Notes: generated by a model from the sequence alone, not told the origin. Shown: positions 55,041 to 63,920, counted from the first letter of the stretch. The stretch is DNA of 64,000 nucleotides from Chryseobacterium koreense CCUG 49689 (GCF_001045435.1 NZ_LFNG01000010.1:62001-126000); one strand, 5' to 3'. Translations and numbers: made by a program.

Positions 55041-55637
55041 ATGTTCTACCTGTTTTTTCTGATTTTTATTTTGCTTGTTTTGGCACTATTTTTTTCTGTT
55101 TTCAAGGCAGGGAAATTTGGAATCATCGCTAAAGTGTTCAGAGTTGCGGTATTGGTGATTTCGGTTGCAGTATTTGCCATCTATTTCGTTTCCAGGAGTT
55201 TGGATTCTTTTGGCGAGAATGCAATGCCGCTGAAAGTCGTGAACAAGTTGCCGATTCCACTGGATTTTTACGTGATCAAGCAAAATGACAGCACCCAAAA
55301 TAGTGCTAAATTCGTCACGATTCATCTTGGGAGTATCCGGAGTAATTTTTTCCGCACCGAACATCTGGATATGAAGAACGCTGACCAGTATTGGATTACG
55401 GGATTTATGGGAAAGAAAAATTTGGTCTATTTTTCGCAGCACAGCGTTCCGGATAAGAAAATAAGCCAGTTTGTGGAAGTGAAAAACTATATCAACCAGA
55501 GTGTTAAATTGTCTGAAATTGCCAAGAATCAAATTTCGGAAGCGCAGCTGGAAGCAAGTAAAATTTCAGTTTGGGTCACGCTGGATCTCCTTTTGATCTT
55601 CCTGAACTTGGGGGTTTTTTTTAGGAACAAACCATGA
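55041..55637 (+). CDS. Membrane protein of unknown function
   Basis: A 198-residue protein with two N-terminal helices (about 2-22 and 31-52), a periplasmic domain of ~115 residues containing LPIPLDFYVIKQND and RSNFFRTEHLDMKN, and a C-terminal helix (about 175-193). I do not recognise the family. It is convergent with the exporter operon. Confidence 0.65.
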   Translation: MFYLFFLIFILLVLALFFSVFKAGKFGIIAKVFRVAVLVISVAVFAIYFVSRSLDSFGENAMPLKVVNKLPIPLDFYVIKQNDSTQNSAKFVTIHLGSIRSNFFRTEHLDMKNADQYWITGFMGKKNLVYFSQHSVPDKKISQFVEVKNYINQSVKLSEIAKNQISEAQLEASKISVWVTLDLLLIFLNLGVFFRNKP

Positions 55638-55664
55638 AAAATCCCGAATTAATCCGGGATTTTA
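55638..55664. terminator. Bidirectional terminator
   Basis: AAATCCCG (55639-55646) pairs with CGGGATTT (55655-55662), with A- and T-rich flanks on both sides, between the converging membrane-protein and exporter genes. Confidence 0.8.
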
Positions 55665-55691
55665 TTTGATTGGAAGAAGCTTCAACTGTCC

Positions 55692-56885
55692 TTATTTTTT
55701 CTTTTCTTTTAAAGCTTCTTTATCTTTATCACTTGGATTCCAGACTTTTACTTCGGAATCTTTCGTCAATCCGGACAGAATTTGAACATTGATTCCGTCA
55801 CTCGCTCCGAGTTTTACATAGACCTTTTTAAACGAGCCGTCCTTTTGTTTCACTTCCACGAATGGAGCATCTTTTCCGTTTACTTTTTCGTACTGAATCA
55901 GTGATTCGTCAAGAAGCATCGCATTTTTTTGGGAGCTTAAGATAATTTCACCATTTGCCGAAAATCCTGCACGGATGTATTCTGCAGTTTTGTTGAAAAC
56001 ATCTCCTTCAATCGGGAATTTTATGGTGCCGCTTTCTTCTTTACCTTTTGGCGCGATCATGGTGACGCGACCGGGAAAAGTTTTATTTTGCAAAGCACCG
56101 ATGATCACGTTCATTTCCATTCCTTCCTTCAGTTTTCCCGCTTGTGCCTCGTCAATCGTTCCTTGGAAAATCAGGGAATTCAAATCTGCAATGGAGCAAA
56201 TGGTGGTTCCGGAGTTGAAGGAGTTGGCTTCTATGACCTGGCTTCCAACTTTAATGGGAACATCCAAAACGGTCCCATTGGCTTTTGAGCGGATTTGGGT
56301 GGTTGCCAAACTTGCGAGTTCAGGAGTTGCGCCCGTTTTGGCGATTTGCAGATTTTTCTGTGCGGTTCTAAGTTGCTGTTCGGCATTTCTCAGGATCTGT
56401 TGTGAAGAGTTCAGCTGCTGCTGCGCAGAAAGAAATTCCTGTTTGGAGATTACCCCCTGATTAAATAATCTTTGTTGCATGGCGAACTGTTTTTGTTGGT
56501 TGTCCACACCGATTTTTGCGTTGCTGATTTGTAGATTCGCATTTTGGATTTCCTGTTGTGCTGCATTCACATTTTGAACGCTTGGAACAATTCGGAGTGT
56601 TGCCACCAATTGTCCGATGGAAACATGATCACCTTCTTTCACCAAGACTTTGTCGATGATTCCGGACATGTTTGGCTTGATTTCAATTTCCTCTCTGGGA
56701 ACTATTTTTCCGGTCGCCATCACTTTGTCGTCCATGTTTTTGATTTCCGGCTTTTTGGTCAGGAAAGAATCTGCTTTTTTGGAATTTGACGAAATCAAAT
56801 AACTGATTCCCGAAATCAAAGCAATTGCGAAAATTAATCCGAGAAAGAGGTAAAGTGCTTTTTTCCAGGTGAATTTCTTTTTCAT
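55692..56885 (-). CDS. MacA-like periplasmic adaptor of an ABC exporter
   Basis: A 397-residue membrane-fusion protein: N-terminal helix (about 11-31), barrel-sandwich halves (about 60-90 and 205-225; VPREEIEIKPNMSGIIDKVL, then TIRSKANGTVLDVPIKVGSQV-like), a long Gln-rich alpha-hairpin between them (about 95-185), and a beta-barrel domain. It links the inner-membrane permeases to an outer-membrane channel. It is the last gene of a four-gene minus-strand operon. Confidence 0.9.
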   Translation of the reverse strand: MKKKFTWKKALYLFLGLIFAIALISGISYLISSNSKKADSFLTKKPEIKNMDDKVMATGKIVPREEIEIKPNMSGIIDKVLVKEGDHVSIGQLVATLRIVPSVQNVNAAQQEIQNANLQISNAKIGVDNQQKQFAMQQRLFNQGVISKQEFLSAQQQLNSSQQILRNAEQQLRTAQKNLQIAKTGATPELASLATTQIRSKANGTVLDVPIKVGSQVIEANSFNSGTTICSIADLNSLIFQGTIDEAQAGKLKEGMEMNVIIGALQNKTFPGRVTMIAPKGKEESGTIKFPIEGDVFNKTAEYIRAGFSANGEIILSSQKNAMLLDESLIQYEKVNGKDAPFVEVKQKDGSFKKVYVKLGASDGINVQILSGLTKDSEVKVWNPSDKDKEALKEKKK

Positions 56886-56960
56886 GTTTCTATTATTTCT
56901 TATTACTTAATACTTATTAGTTTAAAGATTTTGGTTGATCTAAAACGGTCCGCGCCTCCA

Positions 56961-58229
56961 TTATTCCGAACGCAGCGCTTCAATGGGACGTATTTTCACA
57001 GCTCTTTGCGCCGGAATCATTCCGATCACCAAGCCCAAAATCACCATAATTGCCATCGCCCCGAAAACTTGTCCATAATCCACAGTGGGATTGTAAAAAG
57101 GGAATTTGTCCTGATCTTTGGTTAAAAAGTTGATGAACATGAGCAATAAAATTCCAAAAATAAATCCCAGAATTCCCGAAGTTAAAGTGATGACAACGCT
57201 TTCCAATAAAATTTGGTTTCTTACTTCCGATGGTTTCGCACCTAATGCACGGCGGATTCCGATTTCTTTGGTCCTTTCTTTCACAGTAATTAGAAGGATG
57301 TTTGAAATGGCTATGACTCCCGCCAAAATGGTCAAGGTTCCCACAATGATAGTCAAAAGTTGCATACCGGTGAGAAATCCGGTTAGTTTTCCAAATTCTT
57401 TTCCGAGGTTGAAACTTCCAAATGCATTCGTGTCATCCGGTGAAACCCTGTATTTTTCTTTCAGTGTGGATTTTGCTTCATCTTCCACAATATTCAAATC
57501 GGCATCAGGTTTACTCACGATGGCGAAGAACCCCACTTTATCGCCATCATTATACATTTTCGTATAGGTGGAAAGTGGGATGAAGACCGTTTTGTCATTA
57601 TTCATTCCGCCTCCGCGTGGAACTTTGAAAACCCCGATGACCTGGAAAAATATTCCCTTGATGTTAAATGATTTTCCGATTGGGTTTTCATTGAGTTTTG
57701 CGTCAAAAAAGTTTTTGTAAACTTCTTCGCCTATCACGGCAACATTTTTATTTCCGCTGATGTCTGCATCATTCAGATATCTTCCGTAAATCAGTTTTTT
57801 CTCAGAAATCTTATTGCCGATCGGGTAATCCCCGGTCAAAGTATAAGAAGCGGTTTTCCCGTTTCTGGTCATTTGTTCGGGTGGACTTCCGAAATTACCT
57901 CTTGAATTCTGGGGCGAAATATAGTCGATTTCGGGAATTTTCTTTTTCAATAGATCAATATCCGGAAGTCTGATTTCCGTCTTTCTGCCTTTCGGGAAAC
58001 CATCATAAGGAATCGAGGTGTTCTGCGCCCACATAAAAATCGAATTTGTGGCAAATCCGGAAAAGAGTTTATCAAACCCGTTTTCCATTCCTTTAGCGGC
58101 ACCTAGCAAACTCACAAACAGAAACATACCCCATCCAACACCGATCATGGTGAGGAAGGTGCGGAGTTTATTATTCCTTAAAGAATGATAAATTTCCTGC
58201 CAAGTATCTAGTTTAAAGATGATGTTCAT
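56961..58229 (-). CDS. MacB-like ABC exporter permease 1
   Basis: A 422-residue permease with an N-terminal helix, a MacB periplasmic core (about 60-250) and a C-terminal FtsX domain with three helices (about 280-305, 335-360, 375-400; SNILLITVKERTKEIGIRRALGAKP). No ATPase is fused. It is a clear paralogue of the adjacent permease, and both end RIKPIEALR-type. Leader element A lies immediately upstream. Confidence 0.9.
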   Translation of the reverse strand: MNIIFKLDTWQEIYHSLRNNKLRTFLTMIGVGWGMFLFVSLLGAAKGMENGFDKLFSGFATNSIFMWAQNTSIPYDGFPKGRKTEIRLPDIDLLKKKIPEIDYISPQNSRGNFGSPPEQMTRNGKTASYTLTGDYPIGNKISEKKLIYGRYLNDADISGNKNVAVIGEEVYKNFFDAKLNENPIGKSFNIKGIFFQVIGVFKVPRGGGMNNDKTVFIPLSTYTKMYNDGDKVGFFAIVSKPDADLNIVEDEAKSTLKEKYRVSPDDTNAFGSFNLGKEFGKLTGFLTGMQLLTIIVGTLTILAGVIAISNILLITVKERTKEIGIRRALGAKPSEVRNQILLESVVITLTSGILGFIFGILLLMFINFLTKDQDKFPFYNPTVDYGQVFGAMAIMVILGLVIGMIPAQRAVKIRPIEALRSE

Positions 58230-58247
58230 ACTTTATTTGTTTAAAGT

Positions 58248-58300
58248 TTGAAGTTTAAGGCCTGTCTGCGGACAGGTAGATTTGAAGTTTCAAGCTTAAA
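58248..58300 (-). repeat. Leader element A, copy 5 (before permease 1)
   Basis: On the minus strand the core reads CCTGTCCGCAGACAGG (58261-58276), preceded by ACTTCAAATCTA and followed by CTTAAACTTCAAAC. It differs from the other cores at one loop position. The permease ATG (58229) follows 32 bases later in the same orientation. Confidence 0.8.
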
Positions 58301-58312
58301 TTTTTTATTGGA

Positions 58313-59542
58313 TTACTCGGCTCGCAGCGCCTCTATCGGTTTAATCCTACTCGCTCTATACGCGGGAACAAATCCAGCAATCAGTCCCGAAATCACCAAA
58401 CATAGAAACGCCACGATAATCAGTCCCCATCCCACACTGGGATCTTTGATGAAATATTTCTCTAAACTATCACCGATTAAGGAAAGACTGAAAACGCCTA
58501 ATCCAACTCCGATTAATCCCGAAATAACCGTGATGACAATGCTTTCTTGCATAATTAAAGCGACGATGCTTTTGGGTTTCGCGCCGATTGCTTTTCTCAC
58601 ACCGATTTCCTGAGTCCTTTCTTTCACAATGTAAACCATGATATTGCTGATTCCGATAATTCCCGCCAAAAGAGTTCCTAATCCGATAAAGCCCACGATC
58701 AGTGTAATGACGAAAAGAAAGAGGAATGAATCTTTCAGTCCTTCGGCGCGATTGTTCACGTAAACCGCATTTTCGTCGTCTGGGGAGACTTTTTTCCGAG
58801 CCTTGATCTCTTTTTTCAGTTGGTCGCCGTATTTGATGGCGTCTTCCGGTTTCATGTTTTCAGAATAGGCAATGAAAACGGTGCTCACCGTGTCCGAGCT
58901 TTTTTTCATTTGCTGCAAGGTGGAGATCGGTACACTGATCATCCGCTCATCCCAATCGCCGCCGTCATCGGAGAAGACTCCAATCACTTTGAAAATACTG
59001 CCATTAATATCTAAATCTTTCCCAATGGGGTCGCCATTTTTGATCAAATCCCTTTGAACCATTCGTCCGATGACGGCCACGTTTTGTTTTCGGTCAATAT
59101 CTCCAGGTGAAATAAAACGCCCGTTCAGAAGTTTTCGGTTTTCGATTTTTACCTCGTCCTGATTTGCGCCGCTTATTTGATAGGTTCCGCTTTCTTTGCC
59201 ATATTTCACCATCAAACTGGTGGAATAGCGTGGTGTGGAATACTGAACTTTTTCCGGTTGCGAGTTGATGATGGCGTCGTAATCTTTATTGTTTAGGGTG
59301 ACTTGCCTGTCAGATTGCAGCCCTTCATAAGCTATGGTAGTTTTGCCTGTGGAAATGCTGATGAGATTTTGGGCATCTCTCGTAAAACCTTCTTGAAAAG
59401 CATTCTGCAGTCCGTTTCCGATACCAAAAAGCACGATAAAAATATAAAGTCCGAGTGCCACCGTAAAGCCGGAAAGTACCGTTCGCAATACATTACTGCG
59501 AATAGAACTGAATATTTCTTGCCAGCGGTCTAGGTCAAACAT
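58313..59542 (-). CDS. MacB-like ABC exporter permease 2
   Basis: A 409-residue permease of the same MacB/FtsX type, with the periplasmic core at about 50-240 and FtsX helices in the last 150 residues (SNIMVYIVKERTQEIGVRKAIGAKP). Together with permease 1 it would form a heterodimer served by the separate ATPase. The start is MFDLDRWQEIFSSIRSNVLR, parallel to the paralogue. Confidence 0.9.
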   Translation of the reverse strand: MFDLDRWQEIFSSIRSNVLRTVLSGFTVALGLYIFIVLFGIGNGLQNAFQEGFTRDAQNLISISTGKTTIAYEGLQSDRQVTLNNKDYDAIINSQPEKVQYSTPRYSTSLMVKYGKESGTYQISGANQDEVKIENRKLLNGRFISPGDIDRKQNVAVIGRMVQRDLIKNGDPIGKDLDINGSIFKVIGVFSDDGGDWDERMISVPISTLQQMKKSSDTVSTVFIAYSENMKPEDAIKYGDQLKKEIKARKKVSPDDENAVYVNNRAEGLKDSFLFLFVITLIVGFIGLGTLLAGIIGISNIMVYIVKERTQEIGVRKAIGAKPKSIVALIMQESIVITVISGLIGVGLGVFSLSLIGDSLEKYFIKDPSVGWGLIIVAFLCLVISGLIAGFVPAYRASRIKPIEALRAE

Positions 59543-59728
59543 GGTTTTAAAAATGGTCGAGAAACAATTAAAATGAGGCCAGCCAATTCCGCTCGTTTCA
59601 TGACTTAAAATTTATTATTGATTCAATATTTTTTTCCTTTCAGTATCTCTTTGTGAAATGCTTCACTGAATTTATTTCAAGTATTTTGGCACTTTTCTGT
59701 CTTTCGGCAGACCGGTTACCGAGCGCTC

Positions 59729-60421
59729 TTAAACCAAGACTCTTTGCGTGATCAACTCGTCACTTTCAATAATTCCGTCTTTCAGTATCACATTTCTTTT
59801 GGTTTCTGCGGCCACATCCGGTTCGTGTGTGACCACGATGATGGTTTTTCCTTCGCGGTTGATTTCCTGGAGGAGTTTCATGATGTCATACGTTGTTTTC
59901 GAGTCCAGCGCGCCGGTTGGTTCGTCGGCAAGAATTACTTTTGGGTCGGTAATCAATGCTCTTGCAATCGCCACTCTTTGCTTCTGTCCACCAGAAAGCT
60001 CGTTGGGTAGGTGATGTGCCCAATCCTTCAAACCGACTTTATCCAGATAATCCATCGCTTTTTCATTGCGCACCTTTCTGGAAACGTTTTGATAATAGAG
60101 TGGAAGGGCCACGTTTTCCAAAGCTGTTTTATAACCGATGAGGTTGAAAGATTGAAAAATAAATCCCAAAAATTTGCTGCGGTATTCCGCGGCTTTTACC
60201 TCGGAAAGATGTTCGATTGGAATGCCGTCAAGTTCATAAGTTCCCGAATCTTTTTCATCTAAAATTCCAATGATGTTCAGCAAAGTGGACTTTCCGGAAC
60301 CTGAACTTCCCATGATGGAGACAAACTCTCCTTCGTTGATTTCCAGATTGATTCCTTTCAAAACATGGAGTTTGCTTTTTCCGGTATCGTACGATTTGTG
60401 AAGGTCTTTGATTACTAACAT
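59729..60421 (-). CDS. MacB/LolD-like ABC exporter ATPase
   Basis: A 230-residue ATPase: Walker A GSSGSGKST (near 39), LSGGQKQRVAIARAL, ADEPTGALDSKT and the switch His in VVTHEPDVA. This set is typical of the LolD/MacB-type subfamily that drives mechanotransmission exporters. It heads the operon ATPase-permease 2-permease 1-adaptor. ATG 60421 is chosen over a TTG ten codons upstream. Confidence 0.92.
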   Translation of the reverse strand: MLVIKDLHKSYDTGKSKLHVLKGINLEINEGEFVSIMGSSGSGKSTLLNIIGILDEKDSGTYELDGIPIEHLSEVKAAEYRSKFLGFIFQSFNLIGYKTALENVALPLYYQNVSRKVRNEKAMDYLDKVGLKDWAHHLPNELSGGQKQRVAIARALITDPKVILADEPTGALDSKTTYDIMKLLQEINREGKTIIVVTHEPDVAAETKRNVILKDGIIESDELITQRVLV

Positions 60422-60619
60422 TAAGAGTAAACTGATTTCACCATTAGTCAAAGTTTTTTTTTGATTGTTACAAAACTCGTGTTACAATTCGATTTGTTTA
60501 ATTTATAAGTGCTATTATCACGTTATTTTTTTATTACTGTTTAGTTCAATATTGGCTGAAACGGTGATATTTCGTGTCCGTTCTAATTAAACTTAATGAG
60601 GAAGCAAGGTCTGTGTGAT

Positions 60620-60796
60620 TGTGGAAAACTTTTGCCATTCAAATTCAGAGATTTAATGTTGGCTGCTTTTTTTATCGCCTTTCATTTTCTACTTTTGTAA
60701 TTCACACCTCTGGAATACATTTCAGGGACTTGTGGATAAGTTTTATTTTAACTGTTTGAAAATCAGTGATATAATTTTGACTTCGATTTATCCACA
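60620..60796. promoter_or_regulatory. DnaA-box cluster upstream of nrdB
   Basis: Two perfect 9-base DnaA boxes (TTATCCACA) are in inverted orientation: minus strand at 60731-60739 and plus strand at 60788-60796, with a one-mismatch copy on the minus strand at 60620-60628. A -7 box TACTTTTG lies at 60690-60697. The 380-base gap upstream of nrdB holds no gene. Control of ribonucleotide reductase by DnaA is known in E. coli and is a plausible reading here. Confidence 0.65.
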
Positions 60797-60831
60797 ACAT
60801 CAAAACATCAACTTGAAAAAAGCATTTGATT

Positions 60832-61806
60832 ATGGGCATTTTTGACAAAAGGATCAGTTACAAACCGTTTGAATATCCAGAGGTTCTGCAATTTGTGGAA
60901 GCCATCAATAAGTCATTTTGGGTGCATTCCGAAATCGATTTCACCGCGGATGTTCAGGATTTCAAATCACAAATGGAGCCGCACGAACAAAATGCGGTGA
61001 AACATGCACTTTTGGCAATCGCCCAAATCGAGGTTAATGTGAAGACTTTTTGGGGAAACCTTTACAGCCACATGCCGAAACCTGAACTCAACGGCTTGGG
61101 AGCAACTTTTGCGGAATGTGAGTTCCGCCATTCCGAAGCCTATTCCCGGCTTTTGGAAGTTTTGGGTTATAACGAGGAATTTATCGGACTGGTGGAAACT
61201 CCTGCCATTAAGAAAAGGATTGAATTCCTGTCAAAAGCACTGAAACACGCCAATTCATCGACTCCGAAGGAATATGTTTCCGCACTTTTATTGTTCAGTA
61301 TTCTGATTGAAAACGTTTCTTTGTTTTCCCAGTTTGCGATTATTTTGTCGTTTACCCGGTTTAAGGGGTTCATGAAAAATGTGTCCAACATTATCGCTTG
61401 GACTTCCGTCGATGAACAAATCCATGCGAATGCGGGAATTTTCCTCATCAACAAAATCCGGGAGGAACAACCCAATTTGTTGACTGATTCCGATATTGAA
61501 GACATCTACACTTTGGTGGACCATTCCATTTCCGTGGAAGGCGAGATTTTGGACTGGATTTTCGAGTTGGGGGAAATCGACAATTTTACCAAAGAAGATT
61601 TGTTGAATTTCATGAAATACCGCGTTGACGACAGTTTGAAGAAAATCGGAATGAAGACCAGATATAACGTGACCCCGGAACAATACCGCCCAATGATGTG
61701 GTTTGAAGAAGAGGTATTTGCTAATTCACTGGACGATTTCTTCGCGAAAAGACCGGTAGATTATACGAAACACGATAAAAGTATTACGGAAAACGACCTA
61801 TTCTAA
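60832..61806 (+). CDS. nrdB: Ribonucleotide reductase small subunit, class Id-like
   Basis: NrdB (324 residues) houses the dimetal cofactor that starts the radical in dNTP synthesis. By alignment to E. coli NrdB by eye, the metal ligands are Glu67, Glu97, His100, Glu160, Glu195 and His198, and Tyr104 stands at the radical-tyrosine position (EFRHSEAY). The first ligand is Glu where E. coli has Asp84. This combination and the short length fit the manganese class Id proteins described in Flavobacterium. There is no N-terminal ATP-cone. The start is ATG 60832; the frame extends two codons to a TTG. Confidence 0.93.
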   Translation: MGIFDKRISYKPFEYPEVLQFVEAINKSFWVHSEIDFTADVQDFKSQMEPHEQNAVKHALLAIAQIEVNVKTFWGNLYSHMPKPELNGLGATFAECEFRHSEAYSRLLEVLGYNEEFIGLVETPAIKKRIEFLSKALKHANSSTPKEYVSALLLFSILIENVSLFSQFAIILSFTRFKGFMKNVSNIIAWTSVDEQIHANAGIFLINKIREEQPNLLTDSDIEDIYTLVDHSISVEGEILDWIFELGEIDNFTKEDLLNFMKYRVDDSLKKIGMKTRYNVTPEQYRPMMWFEEEVFANSLDDFFAKRPVDYTKHDKSITENDLF

Positions 61807-62209
61807 AGATTTTCCATTTGGCTAAAATTTACCGATAAACAGGCAAAAGGCAACATTTTCATGGTGGAGGCAAATCGATAATTGTCCATCGCTCGAAGGG
61901 CGAAAAAAAATCAGATGACATTTTTGGAGTCCGAATAAAAGCATTAGGTGCGACCACTAATTACGGGCACCTTTCGGAAAAAAGGACGACAGAATTTATT
62001 AGCCCCGATTGCAGCGGCATCCTTTTTTGTTTTTTCAAAACAAAAAAGATATAGCGGAAAGCGGGACGGGTTTTTGGAAAAAGCGGAATGTGGCTGCTCC
62101 TAAGTAATAAGCTTGGGATTCAACGATTGGTTCGCTCGCAATGACGGACGACGTAAGGTGAAAATATTAGAGAAATAATTCGCGGGTTTCCGCAATGACA
62201 AAATAAAAT
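61807..62209. other. Gap between nrdB and nrdA
   Basis: About 400 bases without a gene. The centre is repeat element B copy 5; I see no strong terminator, so nrdB and nrdA may still be one transcript. Confidence 0.5.
61999..62072 (+). repeat. Dispersed hairpin element B, copy 5
   Basis: TTAGCCCCGATTGCAGCGGC, then ATCC, a stem CTTTTTTGTTTT / AAAACAAAAAAG with a minimal loop, then ATATAGCGGAAAGCGGG. Flanks match the copies at 7.7 and 15.5 kb; the hairpin insert is the shortest of the set. Confidence 0.75.
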
Positions 62210-63865
62210 ATGGAAGAAAACACGAATATCTGGTGGCTGAATGAGGAGAGCGAGCAAATGCTCAACCGCGGCTACCTGCTGAAAGGCGAAACGGTGCAGG
62301 GCGCGATTGAAAGAATTACCACCGCAGCGGCGAAACGCCTCTATAAACCGGAACTGCAACCCGCTTTTGAGGAGATGATTACCAAGGGATGGATTTCTTT
62401 TTCGTCGCCGGTTTGGGCAAATATGGGAACGCAGCGCGGTTTGCCGATTTCCTGCTTCAACGTTCATATTCCGGACCATATCGAGGGAATTACCCACAAA
62501 TTGGGCGAAGTGATTATGCAGACGAAAATCGGTGGAGGAACTTCCGGATATTTCGGGGAATTGAGAAATCGGGGAACGGCGGTTACTGACAACGGAAAAT
62601 CTTCGGGTGCGGTTTCGTTTATGAAGCTGTATGATACCGCGATGGACGTGGTTTCGCAAGGAGGGGTTCGGAGAGGTGCGTTTGCTGCATATCTGGATAT
62701 TGACCACGGCGATATTGAGGAATTCTTGTCCATAAAAGATATTGGAAGCCCGATCCAAAACTTGTTTACGGGAGTTTGTGTCCCGGATTACTGGATGCAG
62801 GATATGATTGATGGGGACATGGATAAGAGAAAAATATGGGCGAGGGTTTTGGAAAGCCGTCAGCAGAAAGGTTTGCCTTATATTTTCTTTACCGACAATG
62901 TGAACCGAAACAAGCCGCAAGTTTATAAGGACAATGCGATGATGGTGAATGCGAGTAACCTGTGTTCGGAAATCATGCTGCCTTCTTCGGCGGAAGAGAG
63001 TTTTATCTGCTGTCTTTCCTCGATGAACCTGGAATTGTATGATGAATGGAAAGATACCAACGCCGTGAAACTGGCGATTTATTTCCTGGATGCGGTTTTG
63101 TCCGAATTCATTGAAAAAACGGAAGGAAACTATTACCTGCAGGGGGCGAGAAATTTTGCGCTTCGACACAGAGCGCTTGGTTTGGGCGTTTTGGGCTACC
63201 ATTCTTATCTGCAGAAAAATATGATTCCTTTTGAAAGTTTCGAGGCGACCCAGTTCAATGCGCGAGCTTTCAGACAAATTAAGGAACAGTCTATTCAGGC
63301 ATCTCAGGAGTTGGCAAATATCTATGGCGAGCCGGAACTGATGAAAGGTTACGGAATGCGCAACACCACGGTGATGGCGATTGCACCAACTACTTCTTCG
63401 TCTGCAATTTTAGGTCAAACTTCTCCTGGAATAGAGCCTTTCGCATCGAATTATTACAAGGCAGGTTTGGCGAAAGGAAACTTCATGCGGAAGAATAAAT
63501 ATTTGGCGAAATTGCTTGAGGAAAAAGGGCTCGACAATGAGGAAACCTGGCGTTCAATTATGCTGAATCACGGTTCTGTGCAGCATTTGAATGAATTGAC
63601 CGCTGAGGAAAAAGCGGTGTTCAAAACTTTCAGGGAAATATCGCCAATGGAAATTATTTCTCAGGCAGCGCAAAGACAGCAATACATTGACCAGGCGCAA
63701 AGTCTGAATTTGCAGATTCCGTCAACAATGCCGGTGAAAGATGTGAATTACCTCTACATCGAGGCATGGAAGAAAGGCGTGAAAACATTGTATTATCAAA
63801 GGAGTTCGTCGGTTTCTAAGGAGATGATGGTGAATTTTGTAACGTGCTCGAGCTGTGAAGCATAG
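62210..63865 (+). CDS. nrdA: Ribonucleotide reductase large subunit
   Basis: NrdA (551 residues) reduces ribonucleoside diphosphates. The catalytic set is visible: Cys82 (ISCFNV), Asn250-Cys252-Glu254 (NASNLCSEI), Cys267/268 (ICCLSSMNLELY), the radical-transfer pair Tyr528-Tyr529 (TLYYQRSS) and the C-terminal redox pair CSSC (546-549). It is much shorter than the ~760-residue E. coli enzyme because the N-terminal ATP-cone is absent, so overall-activity control by dATP must be missing or act elsewhere. Confidence 0.95.
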   Translation: MEENTNIWWLNEESEQMLNRGYLLKGETVQGAIERITTAAAKRLYKPELQPAFEEMITKGWISFSSPVWANMGTQRGLPISCFNVHIPDHIEGITHKLGEVIMQTKIGGGTSGYFGELRNRGTAVTDNGKSSGAVSFMKLYDTAMDVVSQGGVRRGAFAAYLDIDHGDIEEFLSIKDIGSPIQNLFTGVCVPDYWMQDMIDGDMDKRKIWARVLESRQQKGLPYIFFTDNVNRNKPQVYKDNAMMVNASNLCSEIMLPSSAEESFICCLSSMNLELYDEWKDTNAVKLAIYFLDAVLSEFIEKTEGNYYLQGARNFALRHRALGLGVLGYHSYLQKNMIPFESFEATQFNARAFRQIKEQSIQASQELANIYGEPELMKGYGMRNTTVMAIAPTTSSSAILGQTSPGIEPFASNYYKAGLAKGNFMRKNKYLAKLLEEKGLDNEETWRSIMLNHGSVQHLNELTAEEKAVFKTFREISPMEIISQAAQRQQYIDQAQSLNLQIPSTMPVKDVNYLYIEAWKKGVKTLYYQRSSSVSKEMMVNFVTCSSCEA

Positions 63866-63890
63866 ATTGACAAACTGAATAAAAATAAGG

Positions 63891-63920
63891 AAAGCTGCGG
63901 GAAAATCTGCAGCTTTTTTT
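63891..63920 (+). terminator. Intrinsic terminator after nrdA
   Basis: AAAGCTGC pairs with GCAGCTTT over a 10-base loop and continues into a T-run. The final 80 bases of the window hold no feature I can support. Confidence 0.85.

Noticed and set aside
60620-60831. Replication origin
   Set aside because: Two perfect DnaA boxes are present, but there is no dnaA, dnaN or gidA neighbour and no larger box cluster, so promoter control of nrdB is the simpler reading.
62120-63277. 385-codon open frame on the minus strand across nrdA
   Set aside because: It is fully antisense to a certain nrdA gene, and its product is rich in His, Arg, Phe and Ser with no domain, as expected of a shadow frame.
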